The notes: generated from the sequence alone by a model not told the origin. A DNA stretch of 47,319 nucleotides from Pelagibacteraceae bacterium AG-390-L03 (GCA_003279685.1 QCHA01000007.1:1-47319), one strand, 5' to 3'. Counted from the first letter of the stretch, positions 34,125 to 43,928 are shown. Numbers and translations: made by a program.

Positions 34125-35282
34125 TTAAAACAAATTCCCTGAAATACTATGTTCATACATATTTTTCATATCTTTTTTTGTAAGTTTTTTTGGATTTCCT
34201 CCAGTGGATGGATCCTCAAAAGCCATTTCTGATAATTTATCTAAATCCATTTTATCTTGATCAATAACATCAGATATCTTATGTGGGATTTTAAATTCTT
34301 CTCTTAAATTCATTGTCCAGTTAACAAAACTTTCAAATGATTTTTCTAATCCAAGATAGTCACATATTGAAATAATCTTATTTGATATTTCACTTTTATT
34401 AAAAGTTAAAACATAAGGCATAAATATTGCATTGGATAAACCATGGTGAATATTAAATTGTGCATTTACAGGATGACTAAGAGAATGGATCGCTCCTAAA
34501 CCTTTTTGAAATGCTGTCGAGCCCATACTGGCTGCTGCCAACATTTCAGATCTTGCCTTAAGATTATTTCCATTTTTTACTGCCTCGCTTAATGAGTTTT
34601 TAATTAATTTCATACCTTCAAGAGCTATTCCATCTGCCATTGGATGAAATCCTGGTGCACAAAATGCTTCAAGATTATGTGCTAATGCATCCATTCCTGT
34701 TGCGGCAGTAATTCTGGGAGGCAAATCTATTGTCAGTTTTGGATCTAAAATAACAACAGTTGGCATAAATTTTGGATGAAAAATAATTTTTTTTACTCCT
34801 GTTTCTTCATTAACTATAGCTGATGCTCTGCCAGTTTCAGAGCCAGTTCCTGCAGTTGTTGGAATAGCAATAATTGGTGAAATTTTACTGTCATCAGCTC
34901 TTTTCCAATAATCACCAATATCTTCAAAATCCCATATAGGTCTAGTTTGGCCATTCATGAAAGCAATTCCTTTTCCTACATCAAGAGCACTTCCTCCGCC
35001 AAAGGCAATAACTCCGTCACATTTACTTTTATTATATAATTCTACTCCTTCAGTTATATTTTTTCCAAATGGGTTACCTGAAAAATTTGAAAAAACTTCA
35101 ATACTTTTAAATCTTTTTTTTAAATTATCTAAAACTTTTGAGGTCATTGGTAATGTAATTAAATCTTTATCGGTAACAAATAAAGGTGAACTAATTTTAG
35201 CAAACGAACAAGCCTCAATAATATCTGAAGATCTGTCTTCACCTGTCCAAACTGTAGTTGGGTAATTCCAATTTGATTTCAT
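34125..35282 (-). CDS. iron-containing alcohol dehydrogenase
   Basis: 385-residue group III alcohol dehydrogenase. The NAD-binding turn is FGGGSALDVGKGIA at about 94-107, with PTTAGTGSETGR near 141-152. Metal ligands are expected in MDALAHNLEAF (Asp, His) and in HSLSHPVNAQFNIHHGLSNA (two His). The substrate is unknown; its place between gpsA-like and amidotransferase genes suggests a C3 alcohol or aldehyde. Zero-gap junctions on both sides. Confidence 0.9.
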   Translation of the reverse strand: MKSNWNYPTTVWTGEDRSSDIIEACSFAKISSPLFVTDKDLITLPMTSKVLDNLKKRFKSIEVFSNFSGNPFGKNITEGVELYNKSKCDGVIAFGGGSALDVGKGIAFMNGQTRPIWDFEDIGDYWKRADDSKISPIIAIPTTAGTGSETGRASAIVNEETGVKKIIFHPKFMPTVVILDPKLTIDLPPRITAATGMDALAHNLEAFCAPGFHPMADGIALEGMKLIKNSLSEAVKNGNNLKARSEMLAAASMGSTAFQKGLGAIHSLSHPVNAQFNIHHGLSNAIFMPYVLTFNKSEISNKIISICDYLGLEKSFESFVNWTMNLREEFKIPHKISDVIDQDKMDLDKLSEMAFEDPSTGGNPKKLTKKDMKNMYEHSISGNLF

Positions 35283-36311
35283 TTACCAGCTAATTTCTAA
35301 TTTCTTATTTTCACAAATAGTTTGTAACATACTAAACATTAGTGGAAAGTGTTTTTGATTTAAATCTTGTAAAATTTTTGGACCTATCTCTAAAGCTAAT
35401 TGTGCACCTTCTACAGTTATATTTTTCATAAACTTTTCTTTAGCTTCATTATACAAATATCCTTCTCCTAAATATTTTCCCATTAAACTATTTCTTCCAC
35501 CAATTGCGCTAACGTATAAATCACCAAGACCTGCTAAACCATAAACAGTTTCGGGTTTACCTCCGTAATGAGAAACAAATTCAACCATTTCTGAAATAGA
35601 TCTATGAATTAAAGATGCTGCTGTGTTTAAGAAATATTTAGATTGAATTTCCTTTGTTGCTTTAGAATTACTTAATCCTTCTGATGCACCAATCAACATA
35701 GAATAAATATTTTTAATTGCACCTGAGAGCTCAACTCCACTTATATCTTCAGATATTTCAGCAGAATAATAATTTGTAGAAATAATTTTTTTCAAAGATT
35801 GGGATTCTTTTATATCTTGATTAGCGATAACAGTTCCTGTTCTCATTTTATTTGCTAAACCTACAGCAAGGCAAGGTCCTTTAATAGCTGAAATATTTAT
35901 TTCTGAGTGACCTTTATTTTTTAAAAGATTTTTTATCTTGTCTGAAAGAGTTATAAGATCATCATCAAAAATTGATAGGCCTTTTGTTAATAACACTAAT
36001 GGCAATTTTTTTTTATAAGTTTTTGAAATTTGTTCTACAAACCACTCAATCCCAATCGAACTTACTCCACAGATTATGATATCTGGACTTTTAGACAATA
36101 AGCTTTGTAATTTATCAAATCTTTCAAATTTTATTTCTTTTGGTAATTGTGTTTTTAAAGTGGGATGAATTTGACTTTTAGATTTAATTTCATCTATTAA
36201 TTCATACTCTAAATGCGTACCAACTATAGTGACATCATTTTTATTCTCAACACATGGTACACCAAAAGCAGATCCCATAGCACCAGCTCCTATAATTATT
36301 ATTTTTTTCAT
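35283..36311 (-). CDS. gpsA: NAD(P)-dependent glycerol-3-phosphate dehydrogenase-like protein
   Basis: 342 residues. N-terminal Rossmann motif IIIGAGAMGSAFGVP (about 4-18), SAIKGPCLAVGLANKMRTG for the second conserved block, and a helical catalytic domain with VELSGAIKNIYSMLIGASEGL and VYGLAGLGDLYVSAIGGRNSLMGKYLG, including the conserved Lys of the family. It interconverts dihydroxyacetone phosphate and sn-glycerol 3-phosphate. Its place beside glycerol kinase suggests a catabolic direction here. It could be a paralog of the housekeeping gpsA, so the symbol is tentative. Confidence 0.82.
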   Translation of the reverse strand: MKKIIIIGAGAMGSAFGVPCVENKNDVTIVGTHLEYELIDEIKSKSQIHPTLKTQLPKEIKFERFDKLQSLLSKSPDIIICGVSSIGIEWFVEQISKTYKKKLPLVLLTKGLSIFDDDLITLSDKIKNLLKNKGHSEINISAIKGPCLAVGLANKMRTGTVIANQDIKESQSLKKIISTNYYSAEISEDISGVELSGAIKNIYSMLIGASEGLSNSKATKEIQSKYFLNTAASLIHRSISEMVEFVSHYGGKPETVYGLAGLGDLYVSAIGGRNSLMGKYLGEGYLYNEAKEKFMKNITVEGAQLALEIGPKILQDLNQKHFPLMFSMLQTICENKKLEISW

Positions 36312-36320
36312 AGCTTAATA

Positions 36321-37799
36321 CTAGGCTAGAGTTTTTCTAATTGCTTGTTGCCATCCCTTCAATAAATTAACTCTCAATTTTTTACTAAATTTAGGCTTAA
36401 ACATTGCATCTTTTTTCCATTTTCTACTTATTTCATCAAGAGATTTAAATTCACCCACTTGGTAAGCTGCAAAAAAAGCAACACCTAGAGCTGTAGTTTC
36501 TTGAATTTTTGGTCTTAATACATTTGTATCTAGAATGTTAGATAAAAATTGTGCAAACCAATTATTAGCAACCATACCTCCATCAACTTTAATTATTTTT
36601 GGTTTAGACCCATCTTTTCTCATGGACTCGAATAAGTCATAACTTTGATAGGCAACAGACTCAATTACAGCTCTTACTAAATTTTTCCAGTCTGTATTTC
36701 TTGTTAATCCTGTAATTATTCCTCTTGAGTCAGGACTCCAGTATGGGGCTCCTAAACCAGTAAAAGCTGGGACAATATAAATTCCATCATTATTTTTTTG
36801 AGAATTTACAATTTTTTCTGTCTCTTTCGCATTATTAATCAATTTTAATTTATCTCTTAACCATTGAACACCTGCTCCAGCAATAAAAATTGAACCCTCT
36901 AGTGCGTATGTGTTTTTATTTTTTAATCTGTAACAAATTGTTGTTAATAATTTATTTTTAGATAAAATTTTAGTATTACCTGTATTCATTATTGCAAACG
37001 CTCCTGTTCCATAAGTACTTTTAACAGAGCCTTTATTGAAACAAGCCTGACCTACTGCAGCAGCTTGTTGATCACCTAATACAGCATTAATTGGAATTTC
37101 TTCACCAATTATTTTTTTTGATGATGTTCCAAAATCATCTGCAGAATTTTTAACCAATGGTAAAATTGACTTCGGAATTTTCAATTTTTTAAGAATTTCG
37201 TCATCCCATTTATTTGTATTTATATTAAACATCATTGTACGACTCGCGTTTGTAGCATCAGTATAATGATTTTTTTTATCTGTTAATCTCCAAATTAAAA
37301 AAGTATCTACAGTTCCAAACATTAATCTTTTATTTTTAATAAATTTCTTTGCTGAAGGAATGTTATCAATTATCCATTTTACTTTTGTTGCAGAAAAATA
37401 TGGATCAATAAATAATCCAGTTTTCTTTCTAAATGAATTTTCTAAATTTCTATTTTTTAAATTCTCACAAATTTTTTGTGTTCTTCTATCCTGCCAAACA
37501 ATTGCATTATATATTGGTTTTCCGGTATCTTTATCCCACAGTATAGTTGTTTCTCTTTGATTGGTTATTCCTATTGAGATAATCTTTGATTTTAATTTTT
37601 TACTTTTATTTATTGCTTCCTTGATAGTTCTTAAAGTTACTCTCCAAATTTCCTCAGGATTGTGTTCAACCCAACCTGAATTTGGAAATATTTGTTCAAA
37701 CTCAATTTGTGATGAAAAAATTTTCTTTCCTTTAAGATCAAATAATATAGATCGCGATGAGGTTGTTCCTTGATCAATTGATAATAATAATTTTTTCAA
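36321..37799 (-). CDS. glpK: glycerol kinase
   Basis: 492-residue FGGY kinase phosphorylating glycerol to glycerol 3-phosphate. Signatures: SIDQGTTSSRSILFD at about 7-21, FPNSGWVEHNPEEIW, AIVWQDRRT at about 95-103, STYGTGAFAIMNTG, VPAFTGLGAPYWSPDSRG near 330-347 and DGGMVANNWFAQFLSNIL. The start is TTG at 37799, placing MKK five residues before IDQGTTS as in other glycerol kinases; a purine-rich AAAGAAAG lies upstream and no ATG fits better. First gene of a four-gene operon; no glycerol transporter is seen in the window. Confidence 0.94.
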   Translation of the reverse strand: MKKLLLSIDQGTTSSRSILFDLKGKKIFSSQIEFEQIFPNSGWVEHNPEEIWRVTLRTIKEAINKSKKLKSKIISIGITNQRETTILWDKDTGKPIYNAIVWQDRRTQKICENLKNRNLENSFRKKTGLFIDPYFSATKVKWIIDNIPSAKKFIKNKRLMFGTVDTFLIWRLTDKKNHYTDATNASRTMMFNINTNKWDDEILKKLKIPKSILPLVKNSADDFGTSSKKIIGEEIPINAVLGDQQAAAVGQACFNKGSVKSTYGTGAFAIMNTGNTKILSKNKLLTTICYRLKNKNTYALEGSIFIAGAGVQWLRDKLKLINNAKETEKIVNSQKNNDGIYIVPAFTGLGAPYWSPDSRGIITGLTRNTDWKNLVRAVIESVAYQSYDLFESMRKDGSKPKIIKVDGGMVANNWFAQFLSNILDTNVLRPKIQETTALGVAFFAAYQVGEFKSLDEISRKWKKDAMFKPKFSKKLRVNLLKGWQQAIRKTLA

Positions 37800-37880
37800 A
37801 AATTCTTTCTTTGGTTAGTATTTTTTCATTGTAATTTTCAGATATTTGTTAGTAAAGTAGAATTATAAATTTATTATATT

Positions 37881-37884
37881 GGAG
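37881..37884 (+). promoter_or_regulatory. ribosome binding site that fixes the tmm start
   Basis: GGAG at 37881-37884 lies nine bases before ATG 37894. It excludes the in-frame TTG at 37879 as the start and makes the FAD motif begin at residue 8, as in other Tmm proteins. Confidence 0.75.
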
Positions 37885-37893
37885 ATCATATTT

Positions 37894-39225
37894 ATGACTA
37901 AAGTTGCTATAATTGGTGCTGGGCCTTGTGGTTTATCGATGCTTAGATCTTTTGAACAAGCTGAAAAGAATGGTGAAAAAGTACCTGAAATAGTTTGTTT
38001 TGATAAACAAGAAGATTGGGGTGGCCTATGGAATTATAGCTGGAGAACTGGATCTGATCAATATGGAGATCCTGTTCCTAACAGTATGTATAGATATCTT
38101 TGGTCAAATGGTCCTAAAGAATGTTTGGAATTTGCTGATTATTCATTTGATGAACATTTTGGAAAACCAATTCCATCTTTCCCACCAAGAGAAGTTTTAT
38201 ATGATTATATTTTGGGGAGAGTTAAAAAAGGAAATCTAAAAGATAAAGTAAAGTTCAACACAACTGTTACTAATGTAACTTATAATAATGACAGTTTCGA
38301 GCTTACATACAGAAATAAAAAAGACGATTCAATTTTAAAAGATACATTTGATTATGTAGTTGTATCAACTGGACATTTTTCAGTTCCATTTATACCTGAA
38401 TATCCTGGAATGAAATCTTTTCCAGGAAGAATAATGCATTCTCACGATTTTAGAGATGCAGAAGAATTTAGAGGTAAAGATGTTGTTGTTTTAGGAAGTA
38501 GTTATTCTGCAGAAGATGTTGCTCTACAGTGTCATAAATATGGAGCAAAAAGTGTAACTATAGGTTACAGACATAATCCAATGGGATTTAAATGGCCCAA
38601 AGGTATGAAAGAAGTTTATCATTTAGATAGGCTTGAAGGAAACAGGGCAATTTTCAAAGATGGTCACGAACAAGAAACAGATGCAATAATTCTTTGTACA
38701 GGATACCTTCATCATTTCCCTTTTATGTCTGAAGATCTTAAACTTCAAACGACTAATAGATTGTATCCACCTAAATTGTATAAAGGTGTTGTTTGGCAAA
38801 ATAATCACAAACTTTTATATCTAGGTATGCAAGATCAATTTCACACTTTTAATATGTTTGATTGTCAAGCTTGGTTTGCAAGAGATGTAATTATGAAAAA
38901 AATAAAAGTTCCAAATGATGCTGAAATAGAAAAAGATATAAATAAATGGGTATCAATGGAAGAAAAACTGGAAAACCCAGATCAAATGATTGACTTTCAA
39001 ACTGAATATACAAAAGAGCTTCATGCATTATCTGATTATCCTAAAATTGATTTTGAATTAATCAGAAAACATTTTAAAGAATGGGAACATCATAAGGTTG
39101 AAGATATTATGACTTATAGAAATAAATCTTTCTCTTCACCAGTAACGGGTTCGATTGGACCTGTTCATCATACTCCTTGGGAAACTGCAATGGACGATTC
39201 ATTAAAAACTTTTTTAAATAAATAA
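37894..39225 (+). CDS. tmm: trimethylamine monooxygenase
   Basis: 443-residue bacterial flavin monooxygenase oxidising trimethylamine to TMAO with NADPH and oxygen. The FAD motif GAGPCG is at residues 8-13, followed by DKQEDWGGLWNYSWRTG. The FMO-identifying motif is FPGRIMHSHDF (FxGxxxHxxxF). The NADPH motif is VLGSSYSAEDVALQC, and ILCTGYLHHFPFM stands for the FATGY region. Length and sequence fit Tmm, first characterised in Methylocella and found in SAR11 and roseobacters. Its neighbours are the TMAO/betaine importer and tdm, which supports the call. It may also oxidise dimethylamine or dimethyl sulfide. Confidence 0.95.
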   Translation: MTKVAIIGAGPCGLSMLRSFEQAEKNGEKVPEIVCFDKQEDWGGLWNYSWRTGSDQYGDPVPNSMYRYLWSNGPKECLEFADYSFDEHFGKPIPSFPPREVLYDYILGRVKKGNLKDKVKFNTTVTNVTYNNDSFELTYRNKKDDSILKDTFDYVVVSTGHFSVPFIPEYPGMKSFPGRIMHSHDFRDAEEFRGKDVVVLGSSYSAEDVALQCHKYGAKSVTIGYRHNPMGFKWPKGMKEVYHLDRLEGNRAIFKDGHEQETDAIILCTGYLHHFPFMSEDLKLQTTNRLYPPKLYKGVVWQNNHKLLYLGMQDQFHTFNMFDCQAWFARDVIMKKIKVPNDAEIEKDINKWVSMEEKLENPDQMIDFQTEYTKELHALSDYPKIDFELIRKHFKEWEHHKVEDIMTYRNKSFSSPVTGSIGPVHHTPWETAMDDSLKTFLNK

Positions 39226-39246
39226 ATCAACTTTTTAATTTTAGTC

Positions 39247-41400
39247 TTAACTTATTCCTAGATGTTTTTTTCTTTGATTAACCCAAGTTCTTATTAAGTT
39301 ATCAAATATTAAACCAATAAAAGCAACACAGATACCTAGAGTTAAACCAATACCAGCACCATTTTTATCTGAAAGTGCTTTTAAAATGTATTGTCCCAAA
39401 TCTTCAGTGCCAATAAAAGCTCCAATAATTACCATGAATAATGCAAAAACAATTGTTTGATTTAAACCAAGCATCATATGTGGAAAGGCTAAAGGAAATT
39501 CTATTTTAGTTAATCTTTGAAATTTATTTACACCAGACATTGTTGCAGCTTCATGTAAACCAACTGGAACACTTCTTAAACCTTCAATAGTATATCTTGT
39601 TGCGGGAATTGTTGCATAAACAACCACAGCAATTAACACTGAAGTGTCTGTAATTCCAAAAAGCATCATTACTGGAATTAAATATACAAAAGATGGGAAA
39701 GTTTGAAATATATCACAAATACCGAGCATGAACGCGGCTGATTTTTTATTTTGAAAACATAAAGTTCCAACGGTAAATCCAATTAAACAAGAAATTACCA
39801 CCCCAAAAGTTGCCATATACAATGTTACTAAAGCCCTATCCCACCATGGGCTTAGGGCAATAAATAAAGTTAAAGCACAAACAACTAAAGCTGAACGAAT
39901 TCCTCCAATCAAATATCCTGCTCCAACAGCTAAGACTAAAGTAGCTACCGCAGGCATTCTTAAATATAAAGCTCTCATCGGCTGAAGCACATCTTGAATT
40001 AACCATGTATTGAATGCTTTAATATATATGAAGAAAGTATCAAAAATCCAATCAACTCCTTTATTCCAAAAATCTGCTGTTGATATTCCTTTATTATGGG
40101 GAATTTCAAACAAGTAATTAAAGCTACCTTTGAATATAAAAGTCCCAACATATGCAAGAATTATTCCAATTACAAATGAAGCTGCAAAAAATATTACATT
40201 TTTATTTCTTTGAAAAAATGTCAGATTACCAAAATAATCAGTTTGTTTATTTGCCCAAGCTAAAGACATTTTGTCTAGAAGAATTGCAATTAAACTTATA
40301 CACAAGCCAGCTTCTAACGCTAATCCGATATTAAGTTGGTTCAATGCTAATAATAAATTAAATCCTAAACCTTTGGCACCAATGAATGCGGATATTACTG
40401 CCATTGAAAAACAAACCATAATAACTTGGTTAACTCCAATTAAAATATCTCGTCTTGCTGTAGGGATTAAAACTTTGAGCATTAGTTGCCAATTAGTACA
40501 GCCACTCATTCGTCCTGCTTCAATAACTTCCGGAGGTATGGCTCTTAAACCTAAAATTGTAAGTAGTATCATTGGTGGAACTGCAACAACCATAGTAATA
40601 ATTACGGCAGCGTGATCGCCAACTCCAAAAAGGACGAGTGCAGGAACTAACACAGCATATTGCGGCATAGTTTGCATCACTAACAGGATTGGGTACAAAG
40701 CTTTTTCAACACGTTTACTTTTGTATGCTGCTATGCCTAAACCTAATCCAAAAATAAACGATAGTGGAGCTGCAACAAGTATAAAAGAGAGTGTTTGCAT
40801 AGAAGGCTTCCATTGACCAAATATTGAAATATAAATCATCGTTAAGCCTGCAAATAATGCTAGTCCTTTTCCACTTAACTTATAAGAAAGTATTGTTGCT
40901 CCCGCTGCAACAATAGTCCATGGTAATCCTGGTAACGCTAACCATGGATAAGCATCTATGAAATCCCAGCTAGAAAAGGCAACAATAGTATTTAGCCCGC
41001 CTAATAAAATCTCTCTAATTAATTCAATTAAAAAAGTCATAAATGAAGTTAAATTTCTACTTATCTGTAATAATAAAGGCCGAGTTTTAAACTCTTGAGT
41101 ATCTTCATTCCAAAACTCCATTGGCAGCCACTCATTCATTAAGAAAAATAAAGAGTCGTTTATCCAAATTGGTAACCATCCAAGAAGTGGGGGCAATCTC
41201 CAAAATACATCAAAAGCATAATACCTGACTTCTTTACCTAAGAAGAAATAAACACTTTGATTTGGATCTTTAATAAATTCTGCTTGACCTCTTATAAATT
41301 TATAAGTTTCAGGTACATCAATTGCAAAACACAAGCCAAAAAATACAGCTAACAAAAATAACCATTGAAATAATTTTGGATATTTTTTTAAATACTCCAT
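39247..41400 (-). CDS. tmoW: ABC transporter permease, fused tandem modules, for TMAO/glycine betaine
   Basis: 717-residue inner-membrane protein with two complete BPD-type permease modules in one chain. The EAA loop appears twice: VIEAGRMSGCTNWQLMLKVLIP, at about 290-310, and LHEAATMSGVNKFQRLTKIEFP in the C-terminal third; each is followed by a matching ISAFIGAKGLG / IGAFIGTEDLG. ProW/OpuAB proteins have one module, so this duplication lets one polypeptide form the whole channel. It is separated by three bases from the ATPase gene. Called TmoW from tmm/tdm context; SAR11 homologues are also annotated as glycine betaine permease ProW. Confidence 0.88.
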   Translation of the reverse strand: MEYLKKYPKLFQWLFLLAVFFGLCFAIDVPETYKFIRGQAEFIKDPNQSVYFFLGKEVRYYAFDVFWRLPPLLGWLPIWINDSLFFLMNEWLPMEFWNEDTQEFKTRPLLLQISRNLTSFMTFLIELIREILLGGLNTIVAFSSWDFIDAYPWLALPGLPWTIVAAGATILSYKLSGKGLALFAGLTMIYISIFGQWKPSMQTLSFILVAAPLSFIFGLGLGIAAYKSKRVEKALYPILLVMQTMPQYAVLVPALVLFGVGDHAAVIITMVVAVPPMILLTILGLRAIPPEVIEAGRMSGCTNWQLMLKVLIPTARRDILIGVNQVIMVCFSMAVISAFIGAKGLGFNLLLALNQLNIGLALEAGLCISLIAILLDKMSLAWANKQTDYFGNLTFFQRNKNVIFFAASFVIGIILAYVGTFIFKGSFNYLFEIPHNKGISTADFWNKGVDWIFDTFFIYIKAFNTWLIQDVLQPMRALYLRMPAVATLVLAVGAGYLIGGIRSALVVCALTLFIALSPWWDRALVTLYMATFGVVISCLIGFTVGTLCFQNKKSAAFMLGICDIFQTFPSFVYLIPVMMLFGITDTSVLIAVVVYATIPATRYTIEGLRSVPVGLHEAATMSGVNKFQRLTKIEFPLAFPHMMLGLNQTIVFALFMVIIGAFIGTEDLGQYILKALSDKNGAGIGLTLGICVAFIGLIFDNLIRTWVNQRKKHLGIS

Positions 41401-41403
41401 AAT

Positions 41404-42435
41404 TTAATTACCGTCTTTTCTTCCTCCAAAAACGGTGTCTATTATTTTTGATGGTTTAATTGAACCCACGACATTATTATTAGAATCAATTACTCCTACT
41501 ATTTTCTCTTGAGTAAGAATTTTTTCTGCAACATTTTCTATGATTTCATCTTTTGAAACTTTTAAATCACCCAAATTATCTTTGCTTGAAGTGTCCATTA
41601 CATCTTCAATTACTAAAACTTTCTCTCTTGGAACTTCTTCAGTAAACTTCCTCACATACTCTGTAGCTGGATTTAAAACTATGTTAGCAGGTGTATCTAA
41701 TTGTTCAATTATACCATCCTTCATTATCGCTATTCTATCAGCTAACTTTAATGCTTCATCAAAATCATGAGTAATAAACATAATAGTTTTTTGTAATTTT
41801 TCTTGAAGTCTTAAAAACTCATCTTGCATTTCTTTTCTTATTAACGGATCCAATGCAGAAAATGGTTCATCTAAAAACCATATATCAGGTTCTACAGCTA
41901 AGGATCTAGCAATCCCTACTCTTTGTTGTTGTCCACCAGAAAGTTCTCTTGGAAAATAGTTTTCTCTTCCGTCAAGTCCAACTAATTTTACCATTTCCAT
42001 AGCTCTGCTAATACTAGCTTCTGTATTTGTACCTTTGATCTGTAGTGGAAAAGCAATATTTTCAACAACTGTTTTATGAGGCAACAAAGCAAAACTTTGA
42101 AACACCATTCCCATTTTGTTTCTTCTAAGATCAATAAGCTCTTTATTATTTAATTCTAATAAATCTTGCCCTTCTATGAAAATTTTTCCACCTGTTGCAT
42201 CTGTTAATCTTGAAATACATCTTAGCAATGTTGATTTCCCTGAACCAGATAAACCCATCACCACCAACATTTCTCCTTTTGCAACTTCAAAAGAAGCATT
42301 GTTAACTCCTACTATACATCCTTTTTCTTGAAAAGTTTTTGCATCTACATTACCGTTTGCATCCTCAAGCATTTTTTTGGCATTTTCTCCAAAAATTTTG
42401 TAAACAGATTCACATTTGATAACAGTTTCAGACAT
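41404..42435 (-). CDS. tmoV: ABC transporter ATP-binding protein for TMAO/glycine betaine
   Basis: 343-residue ATPase of the ProV/OpuAA type. Walker A GLSGSGKST is at about 61-69, Q-loop VFQSFALLPH, signature LSGGQQQRVGIARS near 165-178, Walker B IWFLDEPFSALDP and the switch His in FITHDFDEALKLADR. The C-terminal tail after about residue 275 is a shortened CBS-like regulatory region (NVVGSIKPSKIIDTVF). The full set of motifs indicates an active ATPase for the adjacent fused permease. Confidence 0.92.
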   Translation of the reverse strand: MSETVIKCESVYKIFGENAKKMLEDANGNVDAKTFQEKGCIVGVNNASFEVAKGEMLVVMGLSGSGKSTLLRCISRLTDATGGKIFIEGQDLLELNNKELIDLRRNKMGMVFQSFALLPHKTVVENIAFPLQIKGTNTEASISRAMEMVKLVGLDGRENYFPRELSGGQQQRVGIARSLAVEPDIWFLDEPFSALDPLIRKEMQDEFLRLQEKLQKTIMFITHDFDEALKLADRIAIMKDGIIEQLDTPANIVLNPATEYVRKFTEEVPREKVLVIEDVMDTSSKDNLGDLKVSKDEIIENVAEKILTQEKIVGVIDSNNNVVGSIKPSKIIDTVFGGRKDGN

Positions 42436-42500
42436 AAGATGTTTTAAAGTTATATTAAATTCAATAGAATTAAAATGTTAATAATTATTACCTTTCTTAA

Positions 42501-43052
42501 TTAAAAATTTTTAATAAAATAAATCCTAGTATCAATTCCAGTGCTTAAAAAACTTAAAGCTTCACCACTTATGGTAATACTTTCATCTACTCCAACATTA
42601 TTTCCACTAATTGTAAAACCTGCTAAACACTTACCTTTTTCTCGATCCCATTTAACAAAAGTTTCATCAATTTTGTTTCCATTAATCGTATACAGCTCAT
42701 GTGCTCTAAAATTTAAAAAATTAGCACCCATTATTGCTCTTTGAGGAATTAATTTTGTAGCTTTGCATACTTGCTCATACACTTCATCTGTTAATTTGTA
42801 ATGGTCTGTTCCATCAAATGATACTAATATTCCTGAAGGTAACTTTGAAATAAGTGCACTTAGTTTCTTTTCTTCAGCAATTCTCTCTTCTTCCAACTTC
42901 ATTTTTTTTACCAATTCATCACCCTGTCCAAAAATACCATTTAAAATACTAAAAGATAGAATCACTATAAGTGTTATAATTATTAGACCAATAAATTGTT
43001 TTAGAGACTGGGGTAAATCTTTAAATTTGTTAATATAACTTTCTCTGAACAT
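42501..43052 (-). CDS. membrane-anchored hypothetical protein
   Basis: 183 residues with one transmembrane segment (about 20-39, QFIGLIIITLIVILSFSILN), then a charged, coiled-coil-like stretch rich in Glu and Lys (about 48-65), and a globular domain starting LPSGILVSFDGTDHYKLTDEVYEQVCK with a second Cys in KGKCLAGF. The two cysteines might form a disulfide if the domain is periplasmic. No family recognised. It overlaps the MORN gene by one base (TAATG) and precedes the transporter ATPase gene by 65 bases. Confidence 0.6.
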   Translation of the reverse strand: MFRESYINKFKDLPQSLKQFIGLIIITLIVILSFSILNGIFGQGDELVKKMKLEEERIAEEKKLSALISKLPSGILVSFDGTDHYKLTDEVYEQVCKATKLIPQRAIMGANFLNFRAHELYTINGNKIDETFVKWDREKGKCLAGFTISGNNVGVDESITISGEALSFLSTGIDTRIYFIKNF

Positions 43053-43429
43053 TATTTTTGCAGTTTACCGTTTTTCCAAATACCTGATTTTTGTTTTCCA
43101 TCAGCCCATGTGAATGTACCTTGACCATTCATGAAACCATTAGCCCACTCACCATCATAAGTCGAACCATCGGGAAAGGCTAAAATTCCTTGCCCACTCC
43201 ATACACTATTTTTGAACTCACCAGTGTAGATGTAACCATTAGGCCAGGTTTCAACACCCTGACCATGCTTTTTGGTTCCTACCCACTCTCCTTCATAGGT
43301 AGTTTTATCTGTGTAAACCCATTTACCATAACCATTTTCACAATTTCCTTCTTTACATCCAGTGCTTCGAGCAAATGCTGAAGACACAATCAATAAACCT
43401 AAAATTATACCAATGAAATATTTTTTCAT
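43052..43429 (-). CDS. exported MORN-repeat protein
   Basis: 125 residues. A signal peptide covers about residues 1-20 (MKKYFIGIILGLLIVSSAFA). Four MORN repeats follow, with the YxGEWxxGxxxGxG pattern: for example TYEGEWVGTKKHGQGVETW and TYDGEWANGFMNGQGTFTW. MORN repeats commonly mediate contact with membranes or proteins. Two Cys precede the repeats (GCKEGNC). Its role near the transporter is unknown. Confidence 0.88.
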   Translation of the reverse strand: MKKYFIGIILGLLIVSSAFARSTGCKEGNCENGYGKWVYTDKTTYEGEWVGTKKHGQGVETWPNGYIYTGEFKNSVWSGQGILAFPDGSTYDGEWANGFMNGQGTFTWADGKQKSGIWKNGKLQK

Positions 43430-43460
43430 TTTAATATTTTACCTAAAATCATAAAAAAAA

Positions 43461-43922
43461 TCAGACTTTTTTTTTCTTTTTACTACAGGAATAAAAAGTA
43501 ATTTCTTTTTCAGAGTTTTCACTTTTAATATTTTTCGTAATTTCATGAACTAGCTCGCCTGAATTTCTATCAATAATAGCTGACTCTGAATACTTTTTTT
43601 CTTGATCTATTGATTTAAATAAAATTATGTCTTTATTTACAACTTTAACATCTAATTCTTCAGATTTTGAAAGAAATAAAGATAAACCGGTCACAAAAAG
43701 TTTTTCTGGTTTCAATGCTTTGATTTCAAATTGATCTAAACCGTTTTCATCTAAATCTTTAGCTAAAAATGTTTGATAATTATATTCTAAATTTTTTATT
43801 ATTTTTTTTTCTAAATCACAAGTAAATTTAAGATCTATATTTTCTTTAATATTTATATCCTTAGCCAATAAAATATTGGAAAAAAATAAACTACAAAATG
43901 TTACCACAAAATATTTGTTCAT
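43461..43922 (-). CDS. exported hypothetical protein
   Basis: 153 residues from ATG 43922, with a signal peptide (about 1-20, ending NILLAKD). The mature region has two cysteines (FTCDLEKK near the N-terminus, FYSCSKKKKK at the C-terminus) and repeated beta-strand-like stretches. A longer frame from 43949 would start inside the terminator hairpin behind tmoX and lacks a proper signal peptide, so I reject it. No family recognised. Confidence 0.6.
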   Translation of the reverse strand: MNKYFVVTFCSLFFSNILLAKDINIKENIDLKFTCDLEKKIIKNLEYNYQTFLAKDLDENGLDQFEIKALKPEKLFVTGLSLFLSKSEELDVKVVNKDIILFKSIDQEKKYSESAIIDRNSGELVHEITKNIKSENSEKEITFYSCSKKKKKV

Positions 43923-43928
43923 CAGGCT

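Noticed and set aside
37879..37893. Extension of tmm to a TTG at 37879
   Set aside because: The GGAG ribosome site lies inside this stretch and the ATG at 37894 has ideal spacing.
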